Position numbers and translations under genes: made by a program. Below the pieces are notes generated by a model. That model was given only the letters and a program-made list of their open reading frames with translations, was not told the DNA's origin and did no database searches. A DNA stretch of 23,604 nt, taken from Candidatus Magasanikbacteria bacterium GW2011_GWC2_45_8. GTDB lineage: Bacteria > Patescibacteriota > Patescibacteriia > Magasanikbacterales > UBA10146. This document shows positions 13,003-21,474 of the stretch, in pieces; the stretch's first letter is position 1, and each line of letters starts with the position of its first letter. The stretch lies in NCBI GenBank assembly GCA_001001925.1, contig LCLH01000020.1:1-23604 (forward strand). Direction: 5' to 3'.

Positions 13003-15612
13003 TTGGATTATTATCGCCCACTAGGAAACCCCACCAAATTTATCCACGCACTTTTAAAGCATTTCAGCCGATGTAAAGATGAGGCAATTTCACCGGCAGA
13101 GTATCTGAAACATGCGGAGCGTCTGCAATTGGATACCGACCTTCCCTTGGATGAGAACGTCGCCGACCACACAACGGAAATTAAACGCATCGCGGAAATC
13201 GCTAATGCGTATCACGTATACAATCAACTGCTCTTAGACAACAACGCGTTGGATTTTGGAGATTTGCTGGTTTATACACTTAAATTGTTGAAAGAACGAC
13301 CGCTCATTCTTAAAACCTATCAGGACAAATTCAAGTATGTTTTGGTTGATGAATTTCAAGATACCAACTGGGCGCAATATGAATTGATCAAATTGGTTGC
13401 AGGGAAGCCTGCCAATATCACCGTAGTGGGGGATGACGACCAATCAATCTACAAATTCCGCGGCGCATCCGTGAGCAACATATTGCAATTTGAAAAAGAG
13501 TATCCGTCCGCGCAAAAGATTTTTTTGACCACCAATTATCGCTCATATCAAAATCTTTTGGATTCTTCTTATGCTTTTATTCAATTAAACAATCCCAACC
13601 GCTTGGAATATCAATTACAGAAAACAGACGGCGATAGTGCGCTCACCAAAAAACTTACTGCAGATCGCAAAGGAACAGGTGCTATTGAATATCATGGAGC
13701 GCAAACACTTGAAGCGGAAACGCGTTTTGTAGCAGAGCGTATTCGCGCGCTATACGAAGAGCAAAAGGGCGCATGTGCTTGGAACGATTTTGCAATACTG
13801 GTACGAGCTAACAATCAAGCGGATCCGTTTATGAACGCGCTGGAGCGGCGAGGCATTCCGTATCAATTTCTCGCCTCAAGCGGTTTGTACCGCCAAAGAC
13901 TAATCCTCAATATCTGCGCCTACCTGCGCTTGCTTGATAATTATCATGAAAATACCGCCACATTCCGCGTTCTTAATATGGAATTATGGAATTTGCCGCC
14001 CGAGGATGTGGTCAAAATCACTCACCAAGCGCGCAAAAAGAGCTGGTCGTTGTATGAAGTCATGAAACATGCCGCGTCCATAGGAGTACTGCAGGAATCA
14101 CAAATCATAATCAATCGTATTTTGGGGCTTGTAGAACGTCATAGCCAAATGGCAAAAGACAAGCCGGTCAGCGTGGTAGCTTTGCAGTTTTTACAAGATT
14201 CCGGCCTTTTGCAGGATCTGGTGCGTAAAGAAGGAAGGGGAGACGCGTACGCGCTCAAAGAAGTCCGACTCCTAAAACTTTTTTTTGAGGAAATACGCGA
14301 TTTTGAAAATCGCACCACCGAGCAGACCGTAAAACATTTTATGGAAGAGCTTGATTTTATTCTTGATTCCGGAGACAGCGGAGCCTTGCCGGTGGACACC
14401 ACGGACGGTCCGGAATCGGTAAAAATTCTTACCGTACACAATGCCAAAGGATTGGAATTCCGCTACGTTTTTGTGGTGAGCTTGATTGACCTGAAGTTTC
14501 CTTCCACCGATAGGCCGGATCCCATACAAATTCCCGATGCTCTTATTAGAGAAATGCTTCCTGAAGGCGATGTGCATTTGGAAGAAGAGCGGCGTTTGTT
14601 TTATGTCGCGCTCACTCGCGCGCGCGACGGTATATATTTAACTTCCGCAAAAGATTATGGTGGTGCTCGTTCGCGTAAACCATCTCGTTTTCTCATTGAA
14701 ATGAAACTTACCACCAAAGAGGGAAGCGCGGGGGAAACCGCTAAAACTGCGCTAGAGAGCCCCACAGAGGCAACTTCGCAAAAAGAAATGCATAACGATC
14801 TTTCTCATCTCATTCCAAAAATGTTTAGCTTCACCCAGCTCAAAGCGTTTGAAACATGCCCCTTGCAATACAAATTCGCGCATATCCTGCGCATACCTCT
14901 TGCAGGCAAGCCCAGTTTTAGCTTTGGCAAAACAATGCATTCAACCATGCAAAAATTTTATGAACGCATGATAGAACTCAACAACTGGAAACAAACGGAT
15001 TTATTTGCGGCGCGGGAGTCGGACGCATCCGTGCAGGCTGTGGAAATCAAAGTCCCTCCACTTGAAGAAATGTTAAAATTTTACGAAGAAAGCTGGATAG
15101 ATAAATGGTACAGCAACAAAAAACAAAAGCAGGAGTATCGCGAGAAGGGTATTAAAATCATTAAAGAATTTTATACCAAACATGAGGGGTCTTGGCGTAT
15201 TCCACAGTTTTTGGAACTTGGTTTTACACTTAAAGTGGAAGGCAACCCCTTGCGCGGGGCGATTGATCGCGTAGATCAAACGCCTGACGGCAGTGTGGAG
15301 ATTATAGATTATAAAACAGGAACGCCAAAAGAAGAAACAAAGCTTGCCGCAGAAGACAAAGAACAGCTGATCTTGTACCAAATCGCGGCAACAGAATCTT
15401 TGAATCTCAAACCAAGACTGTTAAGTTTTTACTATTTGGAAAACAACAGCACCATATCATTTTTGGGTAGTGAAGAAGAAATCAACAAACTAAAAGACAA
15501 AATTACCCGCATTATTGAACAAATTAAGGCGAGTAATTTTCCCGCAAAACCATCTCCTCACACGTGCAAATTTTGCGACTTTAAAAATATATGCGACTTT
15601 GCCGCGCTATAA
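13003..15612 (+). CDS. UvrD/PcrA-type helicase fused to PD-(D/E)XK Fe-S nuclease, main fragment
   Basis: The 869-residue frame opens at TTG 13003, but homologous reading is continuous from about 12997. Helicase motifs appear in order: Walker B VLVDEFQDTN (113-122), motif III GDDDQSIYKFRGA (143-155), motif IV LTTNYRSYQNLL, motif V VKILTVHNAKGLEF and motif VI EEERRLFYVALTRARDG. The C-terminal part is a RecB/AddB-like nuclease: Cys619 in FETCPLQYKF, Asp755 in GAIDRVDQ, Asp769-Tyr-Lys771 in EIIDYKTG, and Cys855, Cys858 and Cys864 in CKFCDFKNIC, a set expected to bind a 4Fe-4S cluster. Such fusions process DNA ends in recombination repair. As read, the ATPase P-loop is encoded in the separate upstream frame, so function depends on whether the frameshift is real. 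Confidence 0.9.
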   Translation: MDYYRPLGNPTKFIHALLKHFSRCKDEAISPAEYLKHAERLQLDTDLPLDENVADHTTEIKRIAEIANAYHVYNQLLLDNNALDFGDLLVYTLKLLKERPLILKTYQDKFKYVLVDEFQDTNWAQYELIKLVAGKPANITVVGDDDQSIYKFRGASVSNILQFEKEYPSAQKIFLTTNYRSYQNLLDSSYAFIQLNNPNRLEYQLQKTDGDSALTKKLTADRKGTGAIEYHGAQTLEAETRFVAERIRALYEEQKGACAWNDFAILVRANNQADPFMNALERRGIPYQFLASSGLYRQRLILNICAYLRLLDNYHENTATFRVLNMELWNLPPEDVVKITHQARKKSWSLYEVMKHAASIGVLQESQIIINRILGLVERHSQMAKDKPVSVVALQFLQDSGLLQDLVRKEGRGDAYALKEVRLLKLFFEEIRDFENRTTEQTVKHFMEELDFILDSGDSGALPVDTTDGPESVKILTVHNAKGLEFRYVFVVSLIDLKFPSTDRPDPIQIPDALIREMLPEGDVHLEEERRLFYVALTRARDGIYLTSAKDYGGARSRKPSRFLIEMKLTTKEGSAGETAKTALESPTEATSQKEMHNDLSHLIPKMFSFTQLKAFETCPLQYKFAHILRIPLAGKPSFSFGKTMHSTMQKFYERMIELNNWKQTDLFAARESDASVQAVEIKVPPLEEMLKFYEESWIDKWYSNKKQKQEYREKGIKIIKEFYTKHEGSWRIPQFLELGFTLKVEGNPLRGAIDRVDQTPDGSVEIIDYKTGTPKEETKLAAEDKEQLILYQIAATESLNLKPRLLSFYYLENNSTISFLGSEEEINKLKDKITRIIEQIKASNFPAKPSPHTCKFCDFKNICDFAAL

Positions 15613-15624
15613 GTATCTGCTTCT

Positions 15625-15921
15625 ATGGCCATGCGAACTCTCAAATCAATGCTCTCATTGTCGCTCAACAAGCACGGACTTGCAAAACAAGTGACAATTG
15701 CTCAAATTTTGGCGCAGGTGCGGCAAGAACTTGCGCAAATTCTTGATGACGCCGCTGGTGAGCTTGCTCAACCATTGCACTTAAAAAACGGTACGCTCAT
15801 GGTGCGTTGTAGTCACAGTGCCGTGGCGCAGGAGATAAAAATCAACGAAAAAAGACTCCTTCAAAGCCTCCATAGGCAGTTTCCGAGCTTGAGTATAAAA
15901 AGTGTTCATCCTGTTTGCTAA
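15625..15921 (+). CDS. DciA/DUF721-like protein
   Basis: This 98-residue protein starts 12 bases after the helicase-nuclease stop. The pattern LAQPLHLKNGTLMVRCSHSA followed by VAQEIKINEKRLLQSL corresponds to the conserved core of DUF721 (a beta-hairpin giving xVxCxSSxxAQEL, then a helix). DciA proteins of this family load or assist the replicative DnaB helicase. The N-terminal 45 residues are helical and basic. Small DUF721 proteins are frequent in reduced genomes; no extra domain is visible. Role is inferred from family, so moderate certainty. Confidence 0.65.
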   Translation: MAMRTLKSMLSLSLNKHGLAKQVTIAQILAQVRQELAQILDDAAGELAQPLHLKNGTLMVRCSHSAVAQEIKINEKRLLQSLHRQFPSLSIKSVHPVC

Positions 15922-15943
15922 AAGTCTTTTTTTCAGTTAAAAT
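15915..15943 (+). promoter_or_regulatory. Probable promoter of the mre cluster
   Basis: TTGCTA (15915-15920) and TAAAAT (15938-15943) are 17 bases apart, inside the only gap (35 bases) before the elongation cluster. The start site would be near 15950, leaving a leader of about 7 bases before ATG 15957, so translation could be nearly leaderless. Confidence 0.45.
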
Positions 15944-15956
15944 ATAGAAATCTTTT

Positions 15957-16337
15957 ATGACTCTTAAACAGTATTTCATAGCACTTGGAATAGGAGTATT
16001 CCTTGCTCTTTTGAGCCTAATTGTCATAATTTTTAACGTTAACCCGCAGAACAATCCTGTATGGGGTCCAATACTTTTTTATGTCAGTTTTTTCTTCATG
16101 GTATGCGGATTATACGCTATAGGAGGATTTCTGTGGCGCGTGCATGTGCTTAAGCAAACCGACATAGTATTTCGTCAGATAAAAAAAACATTTCGTCAAG
16201 GTTGTTTGTTTGGCGGAGTGGCTGTTCTAGCTCTCATTTTACAACACTTCAACCTTTTGCGCTGGTGGAGCATATTTTTACTAGTCTTATTTTCATTGTG
16301 GGTTGAATCTATCTTTTTTAAGAAAGAAAAGAAATAA
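15957..16337 (+). CDS. Small integral membrane protein upstream of mreB, unknown function
   Basis: The function of this 126-residue protein is not recognised. It has about four predicted membrane helices: 6-26, 36-60, 81-97 and 100-117, with a basic cytoplasmic loop between helices 2 and 3 (VLKQTDIVFRQIKKTFRQG) and a Lys-rich C-terminus (FFKKEKK). The pattern of a paired hairpin, charged loop and second hairpin is seen in many small CPR membrane proteins of unknown role. It ends 2 bases before mreB and probably shares its promoter, so a link to envelope or cell shape is possible but only by position. Confidence 0.6.
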   Translation: MTLKQYFIALGIGVFLALLSLIVIIFNVNPQNNPVWGPILFYVSFFFMVCGLYAIGGFLWRVHVLKQTDIVFRQIKKTFRQGCLFGGVAVLALILQHFNLLRWWSIFLLVLFSLWVESIFFKKEKK

Positions 16338-16339
16338 AT

Positions 16340-17380
16340 ATGTTGAAAAAAATTTTCGGATCCTTCAGCAAAGATATTGGCGTAGATCTCGGTACTGCTA
16401 ACACCCTTGTTTATGTAAAAGATAAAGGTATTGTAATAGATGAACCAACAGTTGTCGCAATCAACGTACGGACGGAACAAATACTTGCAATCGGCAAAGA
16501 CGCAAAAATGATGATGGGGAAAACACCAGCTTATATTCAAGTTACGCGTCCGCTGGTTGGGGGTATTATTTCAGACTTTGAGGTAACGGAAAAGATGCTT
16601 CGTTTTTTTATTGATAAAATACATAAAGATAGTTTTACATTTATACCTCGACCGCGTGTTGTGATTGGCGTCCCACTCGATATTACAGAAGTTGAAAGAA
16701 AGGCAGTAGAAGATGCGGTTCGCTCTGCGGGAGCTAGAGAAGTGCATGTGGTTGAAGAACCCATGGCGGCGGCTATAGGAGCACGCATGCCAATAAATGA
16801 AGCATTGGCGAACCTTGTAGTTGATATAGGGGGCGGAACAACTGATATTGCCGTCATCTCTCTTTCGGGAATCGTTACTTGGAAATCAATAAAAATTGCG
16901 GGAGATGAACTGAACAAAAACATCATACAATACGCTCGAGAGGTGTTTAATTTGCTTATTGGAGAGGGTCACGCTGAAGACGTTAAGAATAAAATTGGAG
17001 CGGCTTTTGATTCTACCGGCGAGGAACTCGAATTTCCTCTGCGGGGTCGCGATCTTATCACCGGCCTCCCGCGCGAAGTCTTTATTACATCCTCACAAGT
17101 TCACGAATCAATGCAACGATCAATCGCTATTATTATTGATAACATAAAATCTGTTTTAGAAATTACTCCGCCAGAATTAATGGCAGACATTCATGAGCGG
17201 GGCATCGTACTCACCGGAGGCGGGGCGCTCTTGCGCGGTCTAGACAAGGCAATTGCCATCGCAACGGAAATTCCTGTTCGTGTTGCGGATGACCCACTCA
17301 CCTGCGTTGTTCGCGGCACTGGGTTTCTTCTTGAAAATCTTGAACTTTTGCGTATTGTTGAACTGCAGAATTCGCGTTAA
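16340..17380 (+). CDS. mreB: Rod-shape actin homologue MreB
   Basis: This 346-residue actin-fold ATPase is full length. Nucleotide-binding motifs are phosphate-1 VDLGTANTLVYV (15-26), connect-1 VHVVEEPMAAAIG (135-147), phosphate-2 VVDIGGGTTDIAVIS (160-174) and the adenosine motif GIVLTGGGALLRGLD. The N-terminal MLKKIFGSFSKD is amphipathic and may anchor filaments to the membrane. MreB filaments position the elongasome that inserts lateral peptidoglycan. It is followed by mreC after 12 bases and begins an mreB-mreC-mreD-mrdA block, implying an organism that makes a wall and elongates. Confidence 0.97.
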   Translation: MLKKIFGSFSKDIGVDLGTANTLVYVKDKGIVIDEPTVVAINVRTEQILAIGKDAKMMMGKTPAYIQVTRPLVGGIISDFEVTEKMLRFFIDKIHKDSFTFIPRPRVVIGVPLDITEVERKAVEDAVRSAGAREVHVVEEPMAAAIGARMPINEALANLVVDIGGGTTDIAVISLSGIVTWKSIKIAGDELNKNIIQYAREVFNLLIGEGHAEDVKNKIGAAFDSTGEELEFPLRGRDLITGLPREVFITSSQVHESMQRSIAIIIDNIKSVLEITPPELMADIHERGIVLTGGGALLRGLDKAIAIATEIPVRVADDPLTCVVRGTGFLLENLELLRIVELQNSR

Positions 17381-17392
17381 ATTTTGTAATTT

Positions 17393-18193
17393 ATGCAAGT
17401 AGTTTCAACTAAAAAACTTTTAATTCCGATCCTTGTATTTATTTTTTTCATTATATTTATAAACCGTACGGAGTTTTTGGGAATTGCAAAAAATAATATA
17501 ATTAAAGTTTTTGAGCCTGTACTTAGCACAAGTTTTAAAATTTCTCAATCAACATACAGTTTTGCTTCTAATTTTTTTAGAACTTCGCGTGATCTTCGAT
17601 CAGAAAATGAGACGCTCCACGCGCAACTTTTAGAGCAAACACAACTAAAGGCGGAAACAACGCGATTACGAATGGAAAATACTTCACTTCTTAATTTGCT
17701 TCATTATACATCATCAACCCTTAATAAAATTTCAGCTCAAGTGATAGGAGTCGGTACAGAGAGTACTGTGCAAAGTCTTATTATAGATCGTGGCTTAAAT
17801 GATGGAGTAACAATAGGCGATCCAATTATAGCGGAGGGGGGTATCCTTATTGGTACCGTATGGAAGACGCAGGAGAAAGAATCCATTATAGAGCTTATAA
17901 CAGACAATCAAAGTCGCATAGGAACATCTATTTTAAATAAAGATCGATCAATCGGCATTGCAACAGGGAGCCATGGATTAAGTGTGGAAGTTGAAATGAT
18001 TCCTCAAGATGAGGTCATAACCGAGGGTGATATCGCGATAACTTCAGGCATAGAAAAATCTATACCGCGCGGACTTATTATTGGGACAGTTTTATCAATC
18101 AAAAAAGAAGCATCCGAACCATTTCAAACCGCACGCCTACAGCTCCCTATTGAATTGAATAAACTCTCATGGGTTGCTGTTTTGAGTCAATAA
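17393..18193 (+). CDS. mreC: Rod-shape-determining protein MreC
   Basis: This 266-residue bitopic protein has a membrane helix near the N-terminus (LLIPILVFIFFIIFINRTEF, about 9-28), a coiled-coil (about 60-100), then the paired beta-barrel domains typical of MreC. Family blocks seen are AQVIGVGTESTVQSLIIDRG and later EGGILIGTVWKTQEKESIIELI, and IAITSGIEKSIPRGLIIGTV near the C-terminus. MreC is a periplasm-facing or extracytoplasmic scaffold that activates PBP2/RodA. The order after mreB is standard; mreD starts 7 bases downstream. Confidence 0.93.
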   Translation: MQVVSTKKLLIPILVFIFFIIFINRTEFLGIAKNNIIKVFEPVLSTSFKISQSTYSFASNFFRTSRDLRSENETLHAQLLEQTQLKAETTRLRMENTSLLNLLHYTSSTLNKISAQVIGVGTESTVQSLIIDRGLNDGVTIGDPIIAEGGILIGTVWKTQEKESIIELITDNQSRIGTSILNKDRSIGIATGSHGLSVEVEMIPQDEVITEGDIAITSGIEKSIPRGLIIGTVLSIKKEASEPFQTARLQLPIELNKLSWVAVLSQ

Positions 18194-18200
18194 TTAACCT

Positions 18201-18734
18201 ATGCGACATACATTATTCCAAGCTTTCTTTTTGAGCTTTATATTAATAATAGCGCAACAGATTTCCAGCGTTCTTTTTGCTTGGCACATTATACCACTAA
18301 CAGAAATTTCGCTTGTTATTCTTGTTTTTATTATTGCTTTGGGAACAGAAAACAAATTAATTCTACTGACCGCTTGCTTCACAGGCTTGCTTTTAGACCT
18401 CTGGAGTCCGAGCGGATTTGGAACAATTGCGCTCGCTCTCACCCTTACTTTGTCAATAAGTATTGAAATTTTTCATCGCGCGCTCACTAATAAGAGTTTG
18501 AGTGCTCTGCTCATTCTTGGTGTTACAGCTACATTCACGTATCGTATTATTATTTTTTTAATCAATAGTACGCAATTTCTTAAAAACCCCGAATCAGTTT
18601 GGAAAGCTCTGCTTGATAGCATGATGAAAGGCGGAGTACAAGCTGTCACTCATAGCATGTTCCTTTTGATTTTATTTGTGGGCAGTCGTCTTGTGTCTAA
18701 ACGTCTGCATCCGCATTATGTACACTCATCATGA
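18201..18734 (+). CDS. mreD: Rod-shape-determining protein MreD
   Basis: This 177-residue polytopic membrane protein has about five or six predicted helices. MreD is poorly conserved, so the call relies on length, topology, the LTACFTGLLLDLWSPSGFGT block (aligning with the family GxxxDxxxxxxxG motif) and position between mreC and mrdA. It is part of the elongasome. The stop overlaps the next start as ATGA (18731-18734), suggesting translational coupling to PBP2. Confidence 0.85.
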   Translation: MRHTLFQAFFLSFILIIAQQISSVLFAWHIIPLTEISLVILVFIIALGTENKLILLTACFTGLLLDLWSPSGFGTIALALTLTLSISIEIFHRALTNKSLSALLILGVTATFTYRIIIFLINSTQFLKNPESVWKALLDSMMKGGVQAVTHSMFLLILFVGSRLVSKRLHPHYVHSS

Positions 18735-20755
18735 AAAGAATATTTTCATTTAAACGCCACCAACCAAATGATGACCCCTTTCTTATCAGAATTGATTCGA
18801 TAAAAGATAAATCTGTTGAGGGTTTCTTCAAAAAACAATGGGTTGAAGATAGCATTACCACAGCAGGCAAAATTAACGCGCCAAAACCACTTGGGGAGTT
18901 TTTGGGAATAGGCGGATCTCTAAAAACGCTTTGGGTTGGGGGATGTATTTTGACTATTTTATTGGTAACTCTTTTTCTGCGAGCGGCGTATCTACAAATT
19001 ATACAAGGCGGGCATTTTCGTCTGCTTGCAGAAAACAATCGCATACGCACTAAACTCCTCTCCGCCGAACGTGGCATTATTTACGACGCAACAGATGTTC
19101 CGCTTGTTCGCAATATTCCCACTTTTACGGCGTACCTTTTGCCGCAAGATATCCCTACAGAAAATCACGCGCGGACAAAAACGCTCCGCGCCATCGGCGA
19201 GCTTGTTGAAATCTCACCGGAAAATCTTCAAAAAAAAATGGATGAATTCAAGTCATACCGTTTTCAGACGTTTGCCATTAAAGATAACATTGACTATGAC
19301 ACCGCCTTGCGTCTTGTTTTGCTTTCAAAGCAAATTCCGGGCGTAAGCATTGAGAGCGAGTTAAAACGGCAATACTTACTTGTTAATGAAGGCGCGACAT
19401 CCAGTACGTCGGAAAGACAGCATTATGCCGCGCCTTCTCTTGGCATGGTGCTTGGCTATGAAGGAAAAATCACCAAGGAGGAGCTTGACCTTGCAAGCGA
19501 CAAAGAATATCTGCCCATTGACCGCATAGGCAAAACCGGCATTGAGAAATCGTATGAAAACTTATTGCGCGGGGTGCGCGCCAAGAAAAAAATAGAGGTT
19601 GATGCCCTCGGTAAGACAAAAAATTTGATTGCTGAAGAACCGGGAGTCCCTGGAAAAAACATCAAACTTAACATCCGTGTGGATTATCAAACCGCGCTTG
19701 AAGACGCGTTGGACGCACAGCTTAAAAATTCAACTCATCATCGAGCTTCCGCGATAGTAATGAACCCGCAAACAGGCGCAATATTGGCACTTGCCACGCG
19801 CCCGGTGCTGGATACCAATCTGTTTGCGAAGGGAATCAGCAATGACGAATATCAGCAATTGCTTAATGATCCGGATCAGCCACTCTTTAACCGCGCGTGG
19901 AGCGGGGCGTTTCCTTCAGGGTCGGTTATCAAGCCGCTTATCGCATCTGCCGCGCTCACGGAAAAAATTATCACGCGCAATACGACATTCTTGAGTGTTG
20001 GCGGATTGCAGGTGGGAAAATGGTTTTTCCCGGACTGGAAAGCCGGAGGGCATGGCGTGACCAATGTCATCAAAGCCTTAGCGGAATCAGTCAATACTTT
20101 TTTCTTTATCGTGGGCGGCGGATATCACCAGTTCAAAGGTCTTGGTCCGGAAACAATTGTCATGTACCTTAAAAAATTCGGGCTTGCCAATACTACGGGC
20201 ATTGACTTGCCGGGAGAGGTTCCCGGGTTCCTTCCCACGCCGGAATGGAAGGAAGATGTAAAAAAAGAACAATGGTATATTGGCGATACGTATAATCTTT
20301 CCATTGGGCAAGGAGATGTGCTTGTAACCCCCTTGCAAGTGGCACTCTATACGGCAACTGTGGCAAACAGCGGGACGCTCTACGCGCCGCATGTGGTAAA
20401 AAGCACTATTGATCCCAAAACCAAAAAAGAAACACCGATTAAACCGCGTGTGGTGGAGCATGCGGTAGTACCTGCGGATGTCTTGGCGCTAGTGCGCGCG
20501 GGCATGCGATCTGCTGTCACGGACGGAAGCGCGCGGGTATTGAATGATTTACCCATACCCGTAGCGGGCAAGACAGGCACGGCACAGTGGTCAAAAAACA
20601 AAGCAAATCACGCATGGTTTACAGGCTTTGCGCCGTATGAAAATCCGCGCATTGTTATTACGGTGCTTGTGGAGGAGGGCGGAGAGGGGAGCGGTGTGTC
20701 AGTTCCCATTGCGAAACGATTTTTGACATGGTATGCTAAACATACAAACGAATAA
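18731..20755 (+). CDS. mrdA: Penicillin-binding protein 2 (elongation transpeptidase)
   Basis: This 674-residue class B PBP has a cytoplasmic N-terminus of about 65 residues (longer than usual), a membrane helix (about 68-86), a dimerisation/pedestal domain with ENNRIRTKLLSAERGIIYDA, and a transpeptidase domain. Catalytic motifs are intact: Ser398-x-x-Lys401 in SGAFPSGSVIKPL, SVN at 453-455 in LAESVNTFFF, and KTG at 614-616 in VAGKTGTAQW. The enzyme crosslinks lateral wall peptidoglycan with RodA, whose gene is not in the window. It overlaps mreD by 4 bases and is the last gene of the cluster. Confidence 0.96.
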   Translation: MKRIFSFKRHQPNDDPFLIRIDSIKDKSVEGFFKKQWVEDSITTAGKINAPKPLGEFLGIGGSLKTLWVGGCILTILLVTLFLRAAYLQIIQGGHFRLLAENNRIRTKLLSAERGIIYDATDVPLVRNIPTFTAYLLPQDIPTENHARTKTLRAIGELVEISPENLQKKMDEFKSYRFQTFAIKDNIDYDTALRLVLLSKQIPGVSIESELKRQYLLVNEGATSSTSERQHYAAPSLGMVLGYEGKITKEELDLASDKEYLPIDRIGKTGIEKSYENLLRGVRAKKKIEVDALGKTKNLIAEEPGVPGKNIKLNIRVDYQTALEDALDAQLKNSTHHRASAIVMNPQTGAILALATRPVLDTNLFAKGISNDEYQQLLNDPDQPLFNRAWSGAFPSGSVIKPLIASAALTEKIITRNTTFLSVGGLQVGKWFFPDWKAGGHGVTNVIKALAESVNTFFFIVGGGYHQFKGLGPETIVMYLKKFGLANTTGIDLPGEVPGFLPTPEWKEDVKKEQWYIGDTYNLSIGQGDVLVTPLQVALYTATVANSGTLYAPHVVKSTIDPKTKKETPIKPRVVEHAVVPADVLALVRAGMRSAVTDGSARVLNDLPIPVAGKTGTAQWSKNKANHAWFTGFAPYENPRIVITVLVEEGGEGSGVSVPIAKRFLTWYAKHTNE

Positions 20756-20762
20756 CGTAATG

Positions 20763-20771
20763 TTATCCACA
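20763..20771 (+). promoter_or_regulatory. DnaA-box-like site (TTATCCACA)
   Basis: This is a third perfect TTATCCACA, 15 bases upstream of the TTGACA of the greA promoter. Confidence 0.4.
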
Positions 20772-20786
20772 GTTGCACGTTTAACC

Positions 20787-20823
20787 TTGACAAAAACCTT
20801 TCATACTGATAATCTACTATAAT
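20787..20823 (+). promoter_or_regulatory. Probable greA promoter
   Basis: A consensus TTGACA is at 20787-20792. The -10 is ambiguous: GATAAT at 20808-20813 (15-base spacer) or a perfect TATAAT at 20818-20823, which is too far (25) from this -35. Start would be near 20820 or 20830. Confidence 0.55.
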
Positions 20824-20825
20824 TC

Positions 20826-20851
20826 AGCCCCGTCTTTGCGGGAGCTTTTTT
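20826..20851 (+). terminator. Terminator-like hairpin in the greA leader
   Basis: AGC+CCCG (20826-20832, allowing the following C) pairs with CGGG, a bulged A, and GCT (20839-20846), loop TCTTTG, with T6 at 20846-20851. It lies between the greA promoter and start codon. It may end mrdA transcripts, or attenuate greA itself. Confidence 0.65.
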
Positions 20852-20862
20852 AAACACTTAAT

Positions 20863-21327
20863 ATGGATAAAACCCAAACCTACTTAACCGTAGAAGGCAA
20901 AGCAAAACTCCAAACAGATCTTGCTGATTTGAAGTTAAAATTGCGAGAGATTGCGGACCGCATAGACAAAGCAAAGGAGTTGGGCGACCTTTCCGAGAAC
21001 GCGGAATATCATGAAGCAAAAGAAGACTACGCCTTTACGCAAGGAAAAATCCAGCAGATTGAATACGACCTTACACATGGTGTGGTCATTAGCCACAACA
21101 AACAAAGCACCATAGTGGATGTTGGTGCGACGATTGTGGTAAAACGGGAAAATGGTAAAACGTCAAAGTATACCATTGTGGGGTCAAACGAAGCCAGCCC
21201 CGCGCAAGGATTAATCTCAAATGAATCTCCAATCGGGCAAGCGTTTCTAGGCAGAAAAAAAGGGGATGTGGTGGAAGTTAAAACACCTACCGGAGGAGTG
21301 AAATATACAATTGAGGAAATACAATAA
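20863..21327 (+). CDS. greA: Transcription elongation factor GreA
   Basis: This 154-residue protein is full length. The N-terminal coiled-coil carries the tip acidic residues Asp42 and Glu45 in ELGDLSENAEYHEAKEDYAF, which enter the RNA polymerase secondary channel and stimulate transcript cleavage in backtracked complexes. The C-terminal FKBP-like domain has SNEASPAQGLISNESPIGQA, then FLGRKKGDVVEVKTPTGGVK. No residue expected for function is missing. It is a stand-alone gene with its own promoter and leader hairpin. Confidence 0.97.
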   Translation: MDKTQTYLTVEGKAKLQTDLADLKLKLREIADRIDKAKELGDLSENAEYHEAKEDYAFTQGKIQQIEYDLTHGVVISHNKQSTIVDVGATIVVKRENGKTSKYTIVGSNEASPAQGLISNESPIGQAFLGRKKGDVVEVKTPTGGVKYTIEEIQ

Positions 21328-21411
21328 AAAAACCTAGCACCCCCACACACCTAAAACTTTCGCCTTAAATCTTTCCACACAATCTCTCTGTACACCTTGC
21401 CTTAAAAACGG

Positions 21412-21417
21412 TATACT
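21412..21417 (+). promoter_or_regulatory. Possible -10 box for lysS
   Basis: TATACT at 21412-21417 has a weak partner, TGTACA at 21389-21394 (17-base spacer). The start would be near 21424, giving a leader of about 50 bases. Confidence 0.4.
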
Positions 21418-21431
21418 AATGAGTGACCATA

Positions 21432-21457
21432 TCTGCTCCGCCTCTGGCATGAGCAGA
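21432..21457 (+). promoter_or_regulatory. lysS leader hairpin
   Basis: TCTGCTC (21432-21438) pairs perfectly with GAGCAGA (21451-21457); an inner GCC/GGC may stack within the loop. There is no immediate T-run, so it is not a clear terminator. It lies 17 bases before the lysS ATG and could affect translation or stability. Confidence 0.45.
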
Positions 21458-21474
21458 GTTACTTTTATATCTTT

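Noticed and set aside
12985..13010. Programmed ribosomal frameshift in the helicase gene
   Set aside because: The change needed is +1 after an A-run, without a known stimulatory element, and expected family residues also appear to be missing, which points to an indel.
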